NCBI GenBank assembly: GCA_950295325.1 | Contig: OX485803.1 | Span: 20,152,001-20,216,000 of the forward strand | Source of the DNA: Polytrichum commune | Lineage: Eukaryota > Streptophyta > Polytrichopsida > Polytrichales > Polytrichaceae | Direction: 5' to 3' | DNA length: 64,000 nt | Program-made: the position numbers and the translations under genes | In this document: positions 25,650-47,735 of the stretch, piece after piece | How the letters are laid out: each line of letters begins with the position of its first letter | Numbering within the stretch: position 1 is the stretch's first letter | The notes under the pieces: model-generated | What the model saw: only the letters and a program-made list of their open reading frames with translations | Told to the model about the DNA's origin: nothing | Database searches by the model: none

Positions 25650-26831
25650 GGGCCACTTCACACACGAGATTGAAGGCCCGTGACCATTGCAATCTAAGAG
25701 CTCTCATTGGTCGAAAGGGCGGAGACCATCCAAGTTCACTTCACAGACGAAGGTGAAGGCCTAAAGTATGGAATGCCAAAAGGGCCATACTTTATAAAAC
25801 AGGGTACCCCGGGGAAGATGCCCGGTGTCCCGGGAAAGATTCCATGTACCCCGAGGTATAATAAGAAAAAATATTAGTAATTAACAAAAATTTGAAATTA
25901 AATTATTCAATTAAAAAAGGCTTAATTTTTTTAATAAATTTACATTTAAGTTAGATATAGTTTATTTTAAATAAAAATAGTTTAAATATTCTTTTTAAGT
26001 GATACTATCACTTTTTAAAGAGACATTTTGAGTTATTAACTGCTTTAATTTATATTATATTATATTAAGAATAAATAAGGAATGGAGAATAATTTTTATT
26101 AACTTTTCTCAATTTTGGTTAGAGGATATTATAATGAACCCTTGAACTTAAACCATAAATTAAGCATAAATTAAGATATAAATTACATAGATTAAGGGGT
26201 TCATTATAATATCCTCTAACCAAAATTGAGAAAAGTTAATAAAACTTATTATCCATTGCTTATTTATTCTTAATATAAAATAAAATAAAATAAAGCAGTT
26301 AATAACTCAAATGTCTCTTTAAAAAGTGATAGTATCACTTAAAAAGAAAAAGAAAAAAAGAAAAAAAATCTAACATAAATGTAAAATTATTTAAAAATTT
26401 AAGCCTTTTTTAAATTGAATAATGTAATTTCAAATTTTTTTAATTACTAATATTTTTCTTATTATACCTCGGGGTACAGGGAATCTTTCCCGGGGTACCC
26501 TGTTTTACAAAGTATGGCCCTTTTGGCATTCTATACATATTTCATGATAGATTGCAAAACAAATTCCATGATAGACAAACACCACCAAGAATTTTTCTTG
26601 AATTGATAGAGTTTGAGACATACTATATTAAACCAAATCCTCCCCTCTTTTTTCCGCCAACAAACTGTACAATGGTCCCGCAACATGGTCCATTCTCACT
26701 TCACACAATGCTTGAGGGCCCGTGACTACATAAAACAACTTTCCCAACACCCATGGTGCGGCCTTTGGATGAGAGTCAAGGGTTCTCACCATTACAAGGC
26801 CACGGCCCTTGGCTCATATGCGAAGTGGCCC
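25650..26831. mobile_element. PIF/Harbinger-like MITE (family B), copy 2, itself hosting a foldback insertion
   Basis: The ends GGGCCACTTCACACACGAG and CATATGCGAAGTGGCCC are inverted repeats. The first 110 bp and last 240 bp match 53679-54280 closely. The middle is replaced by the palindrome at 25767-26535. The frame MRHTILNQ..., which resembles one in copy 4, is a by-product of shared DNA, not a gene. Confidence 0.8.
25767..26535. repeat. Long near-perfect palindrome (foldback element), 769 bp
   Basis: Two arms of about 350-370 bp are reverse complements, with a spacer of about 55 nt around 26142-26196. Outer ends are TATGGAATGCC and GGCATTCTATA. Both arms contain AACAGGGTACCCCGG, TACCCCGAGGTATAATAAG and AGTGATA(C)TATCACTT blocks. 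Flanking TA on each side is compatible with a TA-targeting DNA transposon. It would fold as one huge hairpin if transcribed. Confidence 0.85.
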
Positions 26832-26948
26832 TAAGTGTATGCGTTCGTATTTAGTGTAGCAAACACTGACTATCATTTTTTCGTGTAACGTAGCCGTAAG
26901 GAACCATGATTCCCGGAGTGAAACAAGAAAACGGTAGAACCGTGAGGC

Positions 26949-27148
26949 NNNNNNNNNNNNNNNNNNNNNNNNNNNNNNNNNNNNNNNNNNNNNNNNNNNN
27001 NNNNNNNNNNNNNNNNNNNNNNNNNNNNNNNNNNNNNNNNNNNNNNNNNNNNNNNNNNNNNNNNNNNNNNNNNNNNNNNNNNNNNNNNNNNNNNNNNNNN
27101 NNNNNNNNNNNNNNNNNNNNNNNNNNNNNNNNNNNNNNNNNNNNNNNN
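26949..27148. other. Assembly gap (200 N)
   Basis: Exactly 200 undetermined bases. The open frames running through it are meaningless. It lies just right of the nested MITE/palindrome cluster, where assembly is expected to fail. Confidence 1.
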
Positions 27149-30100
27149 CAAAGGGATTCTCAAGTAGAATAAAGGCCAATAGGCTCAAATTCACATCAAA
27201 TTGCCCAATGTTGGTTATTTATTTATTTGCGTTTTGCTACAAAAGCTGTACCATGTTCTTCAATATCTCCCTTTTCCCTCAAAAGTTTTTGGCATGGAAT
27301 TGTGCTTTGGAATAAAGAACTCTCGGGGCTCACCCTATCTGATGCATGTTGGTTTGGCAGATTTTTATCCCGAGGCATTCTAGGATCTTAAAAAAGTGAA
27401 GTATCCATCACAAAATTCACCCCCAACTTTTTCAAAAAGGGACAAAAGCACCAAAAATGCACAATTGGTAGTCAAGGTATAGATGAATGTTACATTCTAT
27501 CCAAGTGTTGTCGTAGAATAGGAATTCTTACTAAACCCACGAGTGCCACTTGGGACTAATAAGGTGTGTGGATGCTACTCGGTGCATGATTAAGGTTCTC
27601 CAACTTATGTGGATTAATTTTTTTACTTCAACATAGTGTGTGTTGCATTAGCAAATCCACAATGAAACATTGACAAAATTGGACCTCCTTTGACGTTGGT
27701 ATAGTTTTTGGAAGCGCATGTTTCCTAAAGGTTGGTGTTTGGTTCAACATTTTGAGTGTTAAAAGTCGATTTTCATCTTGGATTGAACATGGTCTTGGTC
27801 GATGTGGACACATCACGTGATGATTTTTCTTCTTCAATAAACTATTATTATGTGTCGAACCATACATCACCTTGCAATATCGACTCCTTAACCAAATACA
27901 CAAGTCATCATGATCATGTTTACTATTGCATTATGAAATTATTATTAAAAATGAGGACATGGTCCAATACTTTTTTCAACATGTTTGTCTTTACGTTTGT
28001 TCTTTGAATCTCATTAAACCACACATTGATCAAATACATGTGTTATGATTTAGATATACAATGACTCAAAATTAAAAAAACTTGCGTGTGGATCATATGG
28101 CCATATCATTCAATAGGATTGATTTGTTGGTCCCTTATATTTCTTCATAACAATATGACATTACCTTGATCAATTTCATCAATAAGAAAGTATGCCAATG
28201 AAATATGCATTGATACATCAAGTGTTTGCAATGTAGAACTAGCTCGTAGATGGCCATTAAACAAGTTTTGCTTGGAGGACCCCCCCCCCTCAAACATTGT
28301 CGTATTGGAAGGGATTACTATTGTAACACTCATCGCCAAAAGTTTGTGTAAGCTGCATGGCATGCTTTTCAGTATGATACTTGATGGTGCAGTATATGTG
28401 ATTGCTAAATGAAACAATAGTTATGGTGTGTAAACCTATTCAATGAAAGGCAAAGAATGTAAAAAATGAATTGAGTGACACCGGCATACATGAGGTGCAT
28501 GTTTAAGATCAAATGCCAATCTGGGCACATCTACCTTAGCATCACTTTCATATACTAAGTGGGTAACAACATATGAAAGAAAACTTGATACTCAATACTC
28601 AATGAATTATGACATCAAACAATTTCATAAAACAATCAAGAAAACATGGATGCGGAGAAAGAAAAAGACAAATCAATTTTGAAACACAAAACTTTTTTGA
28701 TTATATGTCCGGGATGTAAACCAATTTCAAAATTTAGATTTGTTTATTTGTTTAATATTTTGTTTAAATATTAATAAATATAAACACACAAAATAATTTT
28801 ATAATTATTTAACTACATTTCTTAGGTGGGTTTGTTTGTTTGTCAATTGTGAACGACTGGGATGTGCGACTCTCTCTCTCTCTATACATACATACACACA
28901 TAGTTGTATTTTGGTTGTTAAACGAACCATGTTATGAAGCGGGATTGGAATGGTACCAGTTGACTCAAAGGATTGGTGAAACAAAATAGATAGTGTAGCG
29001 AGGAAAACACAAAAGGCTGTTTGCACATCCACATCCAGCCCTTGATTCAGTCTCATCGGACGGCACATGTTTATTTTATGGAACTGGTGACATCACACCC
29101 CTAGTTTCCAGGCCCTTTCACACGCTCCTACCCCTATTCCCACGCGCCTGCTGACAGATAGGAAATTAGCACAGTCCCAATCCCCTCCCTGGCACGGACG
29201 GCTCGATGCTCACATGGTCTCGTATCCCACGGTGGAGATTTACCCCCCCCCCTCCTAAGTCGGTCCAGTTCGAATATACGGGTGTGTCCCTTCGATGTCC
29301 GCAATCTAGGGCGGACATAAAATGCGGACCTCATCGGACGGTTAAGATGCTCTCAATCTCCCGATCAAGCGGTTAGCCTAGTGTGCCTTGCAAATGGGAC
29401 GCTAATGTCCCCCAGCTCTTCGCAGGTTGAGGTCGGTATCGTGCGATTGAAGCCTCATCGACGGTGCAGGTCTTCCTGGTTATGTAATCGGACGCCTGTG
29501 GTGGTATGCGACGATCCGCTCTGCCATCGGACGGCGCTGAGGCCCATCTTTAGATTGGACGGCTGATATTCTCGACGGTAGGGATGAGGCGAAAGTGAGA
29601 TCGGACAGCTCCTAGTCGTCGTCATTCGGGGGCCGCGCCGTCCATTTGAGTTTTTGTATTCGGATTGTACGTGAGTTGTGACAGTTCTGAACAGGTGAGG
29701 TATCTGGGCTTAGCTAAAACTATAAAGGAGACCAAGCTCCCTTTGTCAGACGTTTTGATGATCGGAAGAAGAACTGCGGGAGGTCCTTTTCCATTCCTTT
29801 CATTTCGTAATCCCGAGATGCGCTGACTTGGTTCCTCTCGAGTGGCGCGTGCAAATGTCATTTCTTCTCTTCGTTTGCTAGGCGAAAACGTGTGAATTTC
29901 ATTGATACTAATTAAGTTGGTTCGTTAGGTGTTGTTGTTCTTGGTGTTGTTGTGTGGGTAGATAGCCGGATTTCAACGTGTCGAGTTTGTGGTATGTAAA
30001 GTGACAGGAAGGTCGAGGACGCGGTGTTCTAGTTCTTAGGGAGGTTCTTGTTGAAACTTTCTTGTTTGTTGAGTTAAACTAGACATTTAACTTAGTGGAA

Positions 30101-31836
30101 CTTGTAAAGTGGTGGGGATGAGGAGAAGAGTGCGGTTTCGGTGGCCGCAATCTTGGATCATCGACATGGAGGCTGTTTCGGGAGAGCAGCTTGTGGAGGG
30201 AAGCTCGTGAAGTTGAAGTTAGCCAATTCTAGTTAGAAATCGTTGCAAGAGCCTAACAAGGAAGGGGATTTTACGAGTGGTAACTCTATGCACATCGTGG
30301 TTATGGAAAAATTGTTAGAAGAGTCTGTGAAATGATATATTGGAGATCATTATGTCTGTAGGGTGAGCCATGTGGTGCCTATCTTGCTGGCGATCCCTCG
30401 TTTAAAGTTCAAACGTGGCCCTTCTACCAGATCACTTGCCTGGAGGAAAATGTAAGCTCACATGCCTTTCCAAGGAATTCTTAGTTGTTACTAACGAATG
30501 GGTGATGGTGGTTTCGGGCAGGCTCCCTCTTAGAGATTGCGTAGGGTTTGAGTTTTGCGTTCGCTTGATGGATGCCTTGTGGTTCTACAAATAAAAACTG
30601 AGTTGCGCAAGAACTCACTAAGGATTAATTTATATACTCACCCAGATTAGAATACAACTTTGATGTTGCCACCAGCGTGAATTATGACCTTTTTCATCTT
30701 GGAGCTTGGTCTAAATCTGTGTGTAATTCCGAAACGGTCATCACGAGAATTCGAAGGCCAAAGATTATGGCCTCCTCTTAAAGGTGAACATCTGGACGGT
30801 CGAGGACTAGCCGGCCTGCACTTATTCTCCCCCAAGGGCAAGCTCCTAGGTTCCTATGTGGTTCACACTTAGGATTAATAGATGACTTGGATGTTGCCAT
30901 CGGTGTAAATTATGGCGTTGCTTTATTGTGGAGTTAGTCTAAGTCTATATGTTATCCTGAACGAGGGGAAATACCGTCGCGAGAATTTGAAGGCCTGAAG
31001 ACTATAGCCTACTTCCGAAGACTATTGACTTTGATCGGGCGCCGGCCTGCACTTGTTCTCTTCCACACGGGCAAGCCCCCAGGTTTCCACGTGATTAGTT
31101 GAGGATATGCGGTTCACCTTGTACCCCACATTGATTGGGTGGACCATAGGTTGGAGGGTGCCCCGTAAATCAAGTGCGAGGAAGGTTGTACATCCGATCA
31201 CTATTCCGGCCTTAGGAGGAGTACCCTCGGAGATTCCATGGATGTCGGTGAAGCCCTTGGGTTTAGACCCACGCTGGAACTCCCTTAGATGTATATAGTG
31301 TTGAAGTCATCTATTTGTCCTCTGCCACATGTTGGTCATGTGTGCCTTCTCCAACCTTCTTAGTGGAACTCTTCAGCGGTGTTGCATTTGAGTAGTCTGG
31401 GAGATTGAGGGGCAGCTTCGGGAGTTTGATGTAAGATAAGGGTGTAAATTATAGGTTGCATTTTTGACCTTTGAGCTAAGTAGGGGAGATGCACTTTCTC
31501 TGTTTAGACTTTGCTTGCAACTTAACATTCTTAATGAGGGGTGACTATCAACCCGTTTCCTTTTTTAGTAAGACCCAACCCAACCATTTGTTTCTCCACA
31601 GTGCAAGGAGATGCATCGTTGCGACGAGAAGGCCTCAAGCTCATATATTCTATTAGATTCTCAGAGTCAAGATTGAATGATATCCAAGGATAACCAAAGG
31701 GATGCTTATAACTTTGTACCCTACGGAAGATTTTTACTTTATGACTCTGGATTTTGTTTCTGACAATGGGTGTTTTTATCTTGCAATTTTGAGCAGTTGA
31801 GGAGCTGCGGGGATTAACCTGCTAGAAGTAAAAACA
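27149..31836. other. Intergenic region before the receptor kinase
   Basis: 27149-29050 is AT-rich with no recognised coding. 29100-31800 is clearly GC-richer, with repeated CGGACGG strings (29200-29600) and the 230-bp tandem duplication. It may hold a promoter or 5' leader of the kinase gene, but no TATA box or splice leader could be assigned with confidence. Confidence 0.45.
30659..31105 (+). repeat. Tandem duplication, about 230-bp unit, two copies
   Basis: TGATGTTGCCACCAGCGTGAA at 30659 and TGGATGTTGCCATCGGTGTAA at about 30889 begin two diverged copies. They share GAATTCGAAGGCC/GAATTTGAAGGCC, GCCGGCCTGCACTT, GGGCAAGC and a closing TAGGTTCC/AGGTTTCC. No protein was recognised in either unit. 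Confidence 0.7.
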
Positions 31837-40496
<8,660 letters not shown>

Positions 40497-42314
40497 ACTC
40501 AAGGCATCACAAAAAAATTGTGTATTAGGTATTCAGTCTACATGATTCAAAGCTTCAATGCGGTTCCTGTTTCGTCTTAGAATATGAGAATGTTTGGTTA
40601 TTTTTGTAAAAAACATCACTGTACCCTCGGACACTTTCTGGAAGAATAGAGCTTGGTAGAGGTTTTCAGCCTGGAAAAGTAAAACACAATTTCGTTTTCC
40701 ACAATTTAATGTGCTCCCTGTAGGACTCGACGGGGCTGTTGTACACTAGTTGGCGCGGGTGAATGGTTTGAATGTTTGTGACCATAGCATCCAAAGAAGA
40801 CCCTGAGCTGAGTTGCTCAAAGGCTCCAAGATTGCATCATTGCAGGTTGTAGCTCAGCCACAAGTAAACAATTTTGATGATCAATAATGAATGTAGCACG
40901 AAGATTTGCAACACTCTGTATGAGCACCGTGATCTTGTTCTGTTGGATGTGTTTTAATTGCAAATGAGGTTTGTGGTAGCAAATATAATGACAGTCAGGT
41001 TTGCAATGTGCACTGATGGTACCTGTAGGATAGTTATCCTTGTATCTTATAGCTCCGAGTATAAAGAAGCTGTTTCCAGTATTGTTTCCGATCAGCTCAC
41101 TTCACCTAGGATATTAAATACTTGGTTAGTACAAGATGATTAGCAAATCCGAAATTTAGGCCGTAGTTATTTCCTCATAATATTAATATCTCACATGAGT
41201 AATTTGTTTATCATCAAAGTGAAGATTCTGTTTCTTAAGTGATCATATATGCCTGCCAAACTAGATTGAGTATTGAACCTTGAATCATTAAGAAATGTTG
41301 AGCACGTAATAAAATCTCTTTTAAACACATTTCTTCTTGGTGTTTATTCCTGGACGCACACCTAGCCACACATCACTCAAGTAACAATGGTGTTTGATTC
41401 AAATATGGAAGTAAACGAGACCCACTTACCTCAGAAGTCTCTCTACCAGCATTCACGTTTGAAGCGTGCACATACTTTTCAATGTGAAGGGCTTTAAAAT
41501 AATCACACTTCACTCAAACTTTCAAACTTTTTTGCTACACTTCAAAAAAAGAAACCCGATTTTGGCCATTTTGTATTGAAAATGATGTCTCACTATACTG
41601 AAGAAGTACCTGCCATAAAATGATGCACTAAAATTATTTAGATCCCCTACATAATGCACTTAATCATCATCTAACTCCAAAGGCAAAGCCCTCCGGTTTC
41701 GCACAAAATTATACAGGCAAAGCAATACCTGCAGTATGATTTGATGCATTTCTTTAACAATCAGTACCTCGAACTTGAAACTATTGGAAGTGGAAATCCA
41801 CCCTTTCACGAAAGAATCCACAGGTCGAAATTTGTTTGGAAATTTGAAGCTCCAACTCTTCCGAAGTTCGCAGACAGAAGCTCCTCCTCCCTTGCAAAGA
41901 CTAAAACTAAATGAGAGAACGTAACACACCAAGTGTCAAAGCTTGCTAGAAATGGAGGGGTTTGAGTTGAAGACGTACATACTCTCTGCAATAACTACTG
42001 CACAGATATTGCAGTTTCGAAGCCGAAGTTGTAGTCAGTGTCAAGTCGAAGTTGCAGAGTTCAAATTGCAGGAGTTATTGAAATTTGGAAGCGTATGCTA
42101 GAGTGACCAAGATTGGAGTCTAGTTGTGTTTTTGTTTGTAAATTGTAGACATTGTATTTTGTGACAGGCAATTTTTGGAGAGGCCTTCACTATGACTGGT
42201 GGAAACCTTTGCAGAGCACACTTTTGTGACGTGTCCCCCCAAAAAGGCCTTCTTTGACGGCCAAAATGGCATTGGACAGATGTTGAAGACTTCAATATTG
42301 AACACAACTCTCTA

Positions 42315-42677
42315 CTACATTGATTATCCCAATTAGTGCGTGGTACTATTTGGAGTTACGGAATGCAAGAACATCTTACTCAAGAGTTCAATTTTTAGTA
42401 AGAAAAGCTCAATAAGTTGTTTAGACATTATAAAACATGAATGACTTTGCTTGGTAAATTATTACATTGGTGTTAAATAGTTATAGCATTGCATAACTAC
42501 GAATAATATAACGTCTTACTCACGAGTTCAATTTTTAGTCAAGAAAGTTCAATAAGTTGTTCAGACATTGTAAAACATGTATGCCTTTGCTTGGTAAAAA
42601 TTTACATTCTCATTAAATAGTTATAGCACTGCGAAGCAACGAATAGTGAGACACACTAATTGGGATAATCAGTGTAG
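42315..42677. mobile_element. MITE family F with internal tandem duplication
   Basis: The inverted ends CTACATTGATTATCCCAATTAG and CTAATTGGGATAATCAGTGTAG enclose two direct copies (about 42370-42506 and 42507-42648) of a block. The block includes GAGTTCAATTTTTAGT, AATAAGTTGTT, ACATT(A/G)TAAAACATG, TTTGCTTGGTAAA and TAAATAGTTATAGCA. A single diverged block occurs at 7885-8034. Non-coding. Confidence 0.7.
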
Positions 42678-45600
42678 CTTCTTGAGTGTTGTGGCTGATT
42701 GAGTGAAAGAGAGGTCATAACACTCTTTATGGTCAAGTATTTGGCCAATTTAAAATCAAGAGAATAAATCAACACCTACTACAATTGTTTGGCCACACTA
42801 ATAAGTTAAGTTAGATGCCATACTGTGAAGGGTCTCACACCAATCGAGAATGACACATTAAACATTATCATTGCTAGCACCCATGCTATAATAATCAATA
42901 CAACATTCCTATCTACACACCGAGGGGTGAGGATAACATTTACTTAATTGGTCGTCTTTTGGACATATAAAGTATCATCTCATTTTGACCTAAAACTTAA
43001 GACTAAATACGAAGTGCTATTGATGACTTAGCCTTTAAGTCATATAGTACCACTTTGCTCACCACATCTCGTATGCCATATAAGATTTGATGGGAACGCC
43101 AACAATAGATGTGGGTTGCATTCTATGATTATAATTATCTACATCTATATACAAAAGAAGGCATGGTGGTGGTGGTGGTGGTAAGGATGTTGTCCCACTA
43201 TTTCCCAATGTTCTTGTTCAAAATATAATCAACTTCCTAAAGAAAGTGACCACATGCTGAACATTGTTTCCAAAAAACAAACACGTGACACAACACGAAA
43301 TAGTCCTTTGGTAAGATGAATTCACATAAATGATACTCAATTTCATGATTCTACAAACCAGTTTAGCAATAAGTTCTACCAATTTCATTGGAATCATGAA
43401 CCAAGTTGTTTATAGACTTAACCTTTTCAACTAGTTTCATTACATGTTGTGAACAATTTCATGAATCGTATAACTTGTTTCACAACGAACGGTGCACCAT
43501 GTATAAGATTTTCCTAATTGCTCCCACACTAAGGCTAGAGGCTTTCACGTAAACACAAAACAAAGAGGAACCAATGAACGACGAGAAGGCAAAGCATGCA
43601 AAATGAGGAGGCGAGAAGTTGAGAATACAAAAACCACGGATTGCAAAAAGATTTATGAAATTTGGAAGATTCATGAAGTTTCTAGAGGTGAAGGTCCACT
43701 ACCATGAAATTGAGGTGTGCCACATGTCAAGTCGATTTAGAAGAATCACGGAGTACTTTAGAAAGTTCATGAAATTGGTAGAACACTCTGGTAACATTGG
43801 TTGGAAGGTTCGTGAACTAGGTTGGAACATTCATGAAATTGACTTTGCACTTATGTGAACTCATCTTACCACAAGAGTAAATGTGAAAGATTGGGGGGTC
43901 TATACAATCTACCCTCTCCAAGTGTTACCTTTCAAGAGTGTAAATTTTGTATCACTTGTTGAATTATGACACAATACTACACCATGATGGATTTCTCTAA
44001 AGACAAAAGCCTTGTCCTACGTTCACTAACATTGCTATGTTATTGTTCTAGAAATGTAGATAGGGTTGCTATTTGCTTCATGTGCTTAAGAAAATGAAAT
44101 ATTAAGAAGTACCACATCATTAATTTATGAATCATTCTCAATGATTTCAAATGCCTCTGATGCACTAAGTATATTCAAGATATCTTCCTCGGTTGGAACA
44201 TAAGGATGATTATCATTAAACTCAACTTCAAAATGTGCATATTCTTGTACACTCATTGTCACTACGGACTCGCTATCCCTTGCTATAATTGATAATTAAG
44301 AGAATATATTGAGCAACATTGAGACATCTAAAAGCTCAACATTATGAGAAATAATCACTGGTAATATATATTAGTGATGCCTAATGTCAATGTACCATCA
44401 ATAATCATATCGACGTGCTTCCAACATTTATGAATGTTTATAGTAGTGACATTGGCACACCAACTTTCTCTAGCATCTTCATTGCTTGGTAGATGTCAAT
44501 CCTTAAGTCAACTATTTTTGCAAACATCAAGTAGTTGATCATGTGTCGGATGCATGACTTACGATACTAGGCCTTAAAAGAGTTAATGATACCAACATTT
44601 TCATCAACAAGGTCCACAACCTCTTGAGATGATGATCTACATTTACAAAAAGAAACATGGAGTTTTTTTTGTATCTACGCAAACATTGGCACTTATAATA
44701 ACCATTCTATGTCTCACAACAAATTTAGGGCCTATAGAAGATTCTAATGGTTACTTGCACTTGCAATACTTGATTGGATTATACAACAAACCAAGTGAAT
44801 AGCACTTGACACATGTGCAATCACAAGAATGAAAGCCATAAGAAGAGAAAATAAGAAATAGACATTGATAAACATACCAATGACTCAACAAACATGTTCT
44901 TAAGTATCAAAATTTTCTTGTGAGACTCAACAATGGAACTCCTCACCACCCTTATGAAAGGCTTGCATGTGACTCAATTTGAAGGATCAAATTGGTGGGG
45001 CTCACTTTCAGCCACTCTCCACATATACCCACTATCCAACACTATCTAGCATTGGCTCCACTTTGCACCCTCCAACATTGTCACTTAAGAGTAGGGATCA
45101 TAAATTCACATTATTACGTTTCGTGGATTTTGGTCCAAATAATAGTTATACATTGTAAATTAACAAAGAGGGGAGTAATTTTTTATTATAAAAAAGTAAC
45201 AATTTACCCTTATTAGTGTATTTTTCAAGGGAGTATTAAAATGGTAACACTTACATGCTAAATAATTGTAAGGGGTGCTAACTGATGAAGGGATAATAAC
45301 TCAATTATAGTTGCATGTAAAAGAACCAAGAATAAGTGTCAAAATGGGATCACTAATGAAATTAGATGCTACGCTAAATATACTAATCAATGAGTGTGGG
45401 AAATTAGTGAAGGTGATACTAAATTCCTTCATGCTACGAATTAGTGCCACCCAAAAAAAAATCTAGGAATCATTGTTCATCTTGGCACTTGGCACTATTC
45501 ACTGACAAGCATGTGACACACACACACTAATCACGAGCACTCACTAATTTTCTTGAAAACTACGGTGAATGAACATAAAACTTACCAAATTCGTGAGTTT

Positions 45601-45709
45601 AGTGTCACTCAGTAGCAACTTCAGTCCTCGGTAACTTTGAGATTTGACTAGATTGTGCGTGTGACTTGAATTCATACCACCCTCACTAATAGGTATATTT
45701 AGTGCACTA

Positions 45710-46156
45710 CAGTCTACCCTCTATAAATGTTAACCCTCGGGAGTGGATCAAAGTTAACATTTATAGAGGTGTTAACAATTAACAATTATAAAATTACTTT
45801 TTTGAGCAATATACAAATCTTAACATTTATAAATATAAGGAATTGTGAAGAGTCCTTGTGAGAGAATACCATTCATAAAATTGCAAACCCAATCAAAACT
45901 TTATTCAATATCAAGTTTACAAATCACTTGAGAGAGAGAGAGGAATGTAATTGGATGTGTAGTTTTTATCATCCATATTATGGTTGTATTTCATTCGTTA
46001 ACATTTATAGAGTCAAATTTACAAAGAAGGGAGTATCATTTTGTTAACAATTAACACGTTTAACATTTATAGTGTGCAATATGTGGGGAGTAGAAGAAAG
46101 TTAACATTTAGAGAGGGTTAACACTTATAGGTGTAACATTTATAGAGGGTGGATTG
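45710..46156. mobile_element. Emigrant/pogo-like MITE
   Basis: The left end CAGTCTACCCTCTATAAATG and right end CATTTATAGAGGGTGGATTG are inverted repeats, each flanked by TA (45708-45709 and 46157-46158). CAGT...CCTCTATAAAT ends with TA targets are the hallmark of Emigrant-type pogo MITEs. The interior has further GTTAACATTTATAGAG copies as subterminal repeats. Confidence 0.75.
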
Positions 46157-47735
46157 TATCTTACGTTATCAAACATACGTTTTAAGGACACCCGTGAAGA
46201 GTGTTGCCCATTGTTGACCCGAGTGTGAGGAAAGGCCCGACCTTCCTTGGAGTGGGAGTTGTAGTAACTGAGGCTTGCCCAATCTCTTAAAGCCTCCAAC
46301 AAATGTTGTTGTTGTGTAAAACAATAGGCGCCTTACACGTCAAAATTGCATGCGTTTACACTCGGAGGGATGTATTTTGTAATTGGCAATTGCCATTGGA
46401 ACTTTCAAGCCTGGTGAGCGGCGGGAAACTATAAGTTGGGGCATGGCATATTGTTAAAGGAAACAATTGGGGCCAACAAATGGATAACATTATTCCGATC
46501 CATAACAATGTTTTGCGGGACTGACATTATTCTAGGGAATATTCTTCACGTTCAAACTGAATGTGAAAAATACACGATATATAACTTGGAATACTATCAA
46601 TCAATGTTATGGATCTGAATAATGTTATATGGTTAGTTACCGTTCATAGTTGGCCTTGTAAGGCGTTATGGGCCCGGTCCCGGTCCTTTTGTTGTCGCAT
46701 TTGCAACGTTGTTAGGTTAGTGGAGCTGGGTTGTGGAGTGTAGGGCATTGCATAGTAGTGGTTGCATGCCGATTGTTCTTGCATCGTGATATTTGGAGTG
46801 ATTGGCAACAAATTGGGCATGTTAGTCACTTAAGTACTTCATTATGGTGATTCAATGTCAATTATAATGATCTTGTTGACACTTCAATGAGTGATTGCTA
46901 ATGGAGGTTTGTTGGCACAATGTATAGGACGACTACTAGAGGCTAATAGCAGGTTGGGCGGAAATTAATTCAGAATAACTAAGCCTAACTTTTTGGGAAA
47001 TTATTGGATTAGATGGCCTAAATGAACGAAAAAATCGATCATCAAAATGACTAGATTTTACGGAATTTTATGTGTTGGAACAACTCAATCCACAGTCAAC
47101 AATTGACAATTGACAACACGTTATGTCATGTGCATTCACACGGAGTTAATTCACATTCATGCATTAGGCACTGAATCTCTCAAATTCAAGTCAACAGAAA
47201 GCTCAAGAGCATGCAAATATGCTACAAAATATCTGAAAGCAAATCGAAAATGAAGTGTTGTAGTGTGAAGACCATAGGATATGCTATGTGCCTAAATGAA
47301 TAAATATAAATATAAATATACATGACTACTTTTTCATGTATGTTTTTGTGGATCTCTTAAGCCTGTTTTTTAATAATTTTATTCAATTATTGAACAAAAT
47401 CTGCCCAACGTGCTATCAACCTTTTGTACCCATGAGCATGGCATGTCTTGAAAATCTCAAATAAGGAAATCCATGGAGAATATTCTTACTTAGTATAGCG
47501 AGGTTTCTGGGATTGAGGCGAATTTATAATACTACCAAGTTTGCATGTGACAATAGCTCGTGGCAATCCCAACAAATCTTGGAGCAAGCGCTTCAAGTTC
47601 AACTTTTGTTCATGTTGCAAGTTGGCGGTTTATTTGGCCTGAGCAATGCTACTCAACCCACTCCCTTTGTCACTGTAGAAGATTTTGTAGTCTATGATGA
47701 GGAAAACAAGCTTGACGAGGAGCTCTTTGCTCTAA

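Larger units (their letters stand above)
25377..26888. mobile_element. MITE family A, copy 3, interrupted by a nested element
   Basis: The left part 25377-25649 matches family A (TTACACTAAATATGATG end, TATCCTTACTAACACTAAA interior). The right part 26832-26888 ends in GTGTAA. Between them sits a Harbinger-like MITE (25650-26831). Comparing with copy 2 shows the insertion hit a TTTA site, giving flanking TTA and TAA. Confidence 0.7.
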
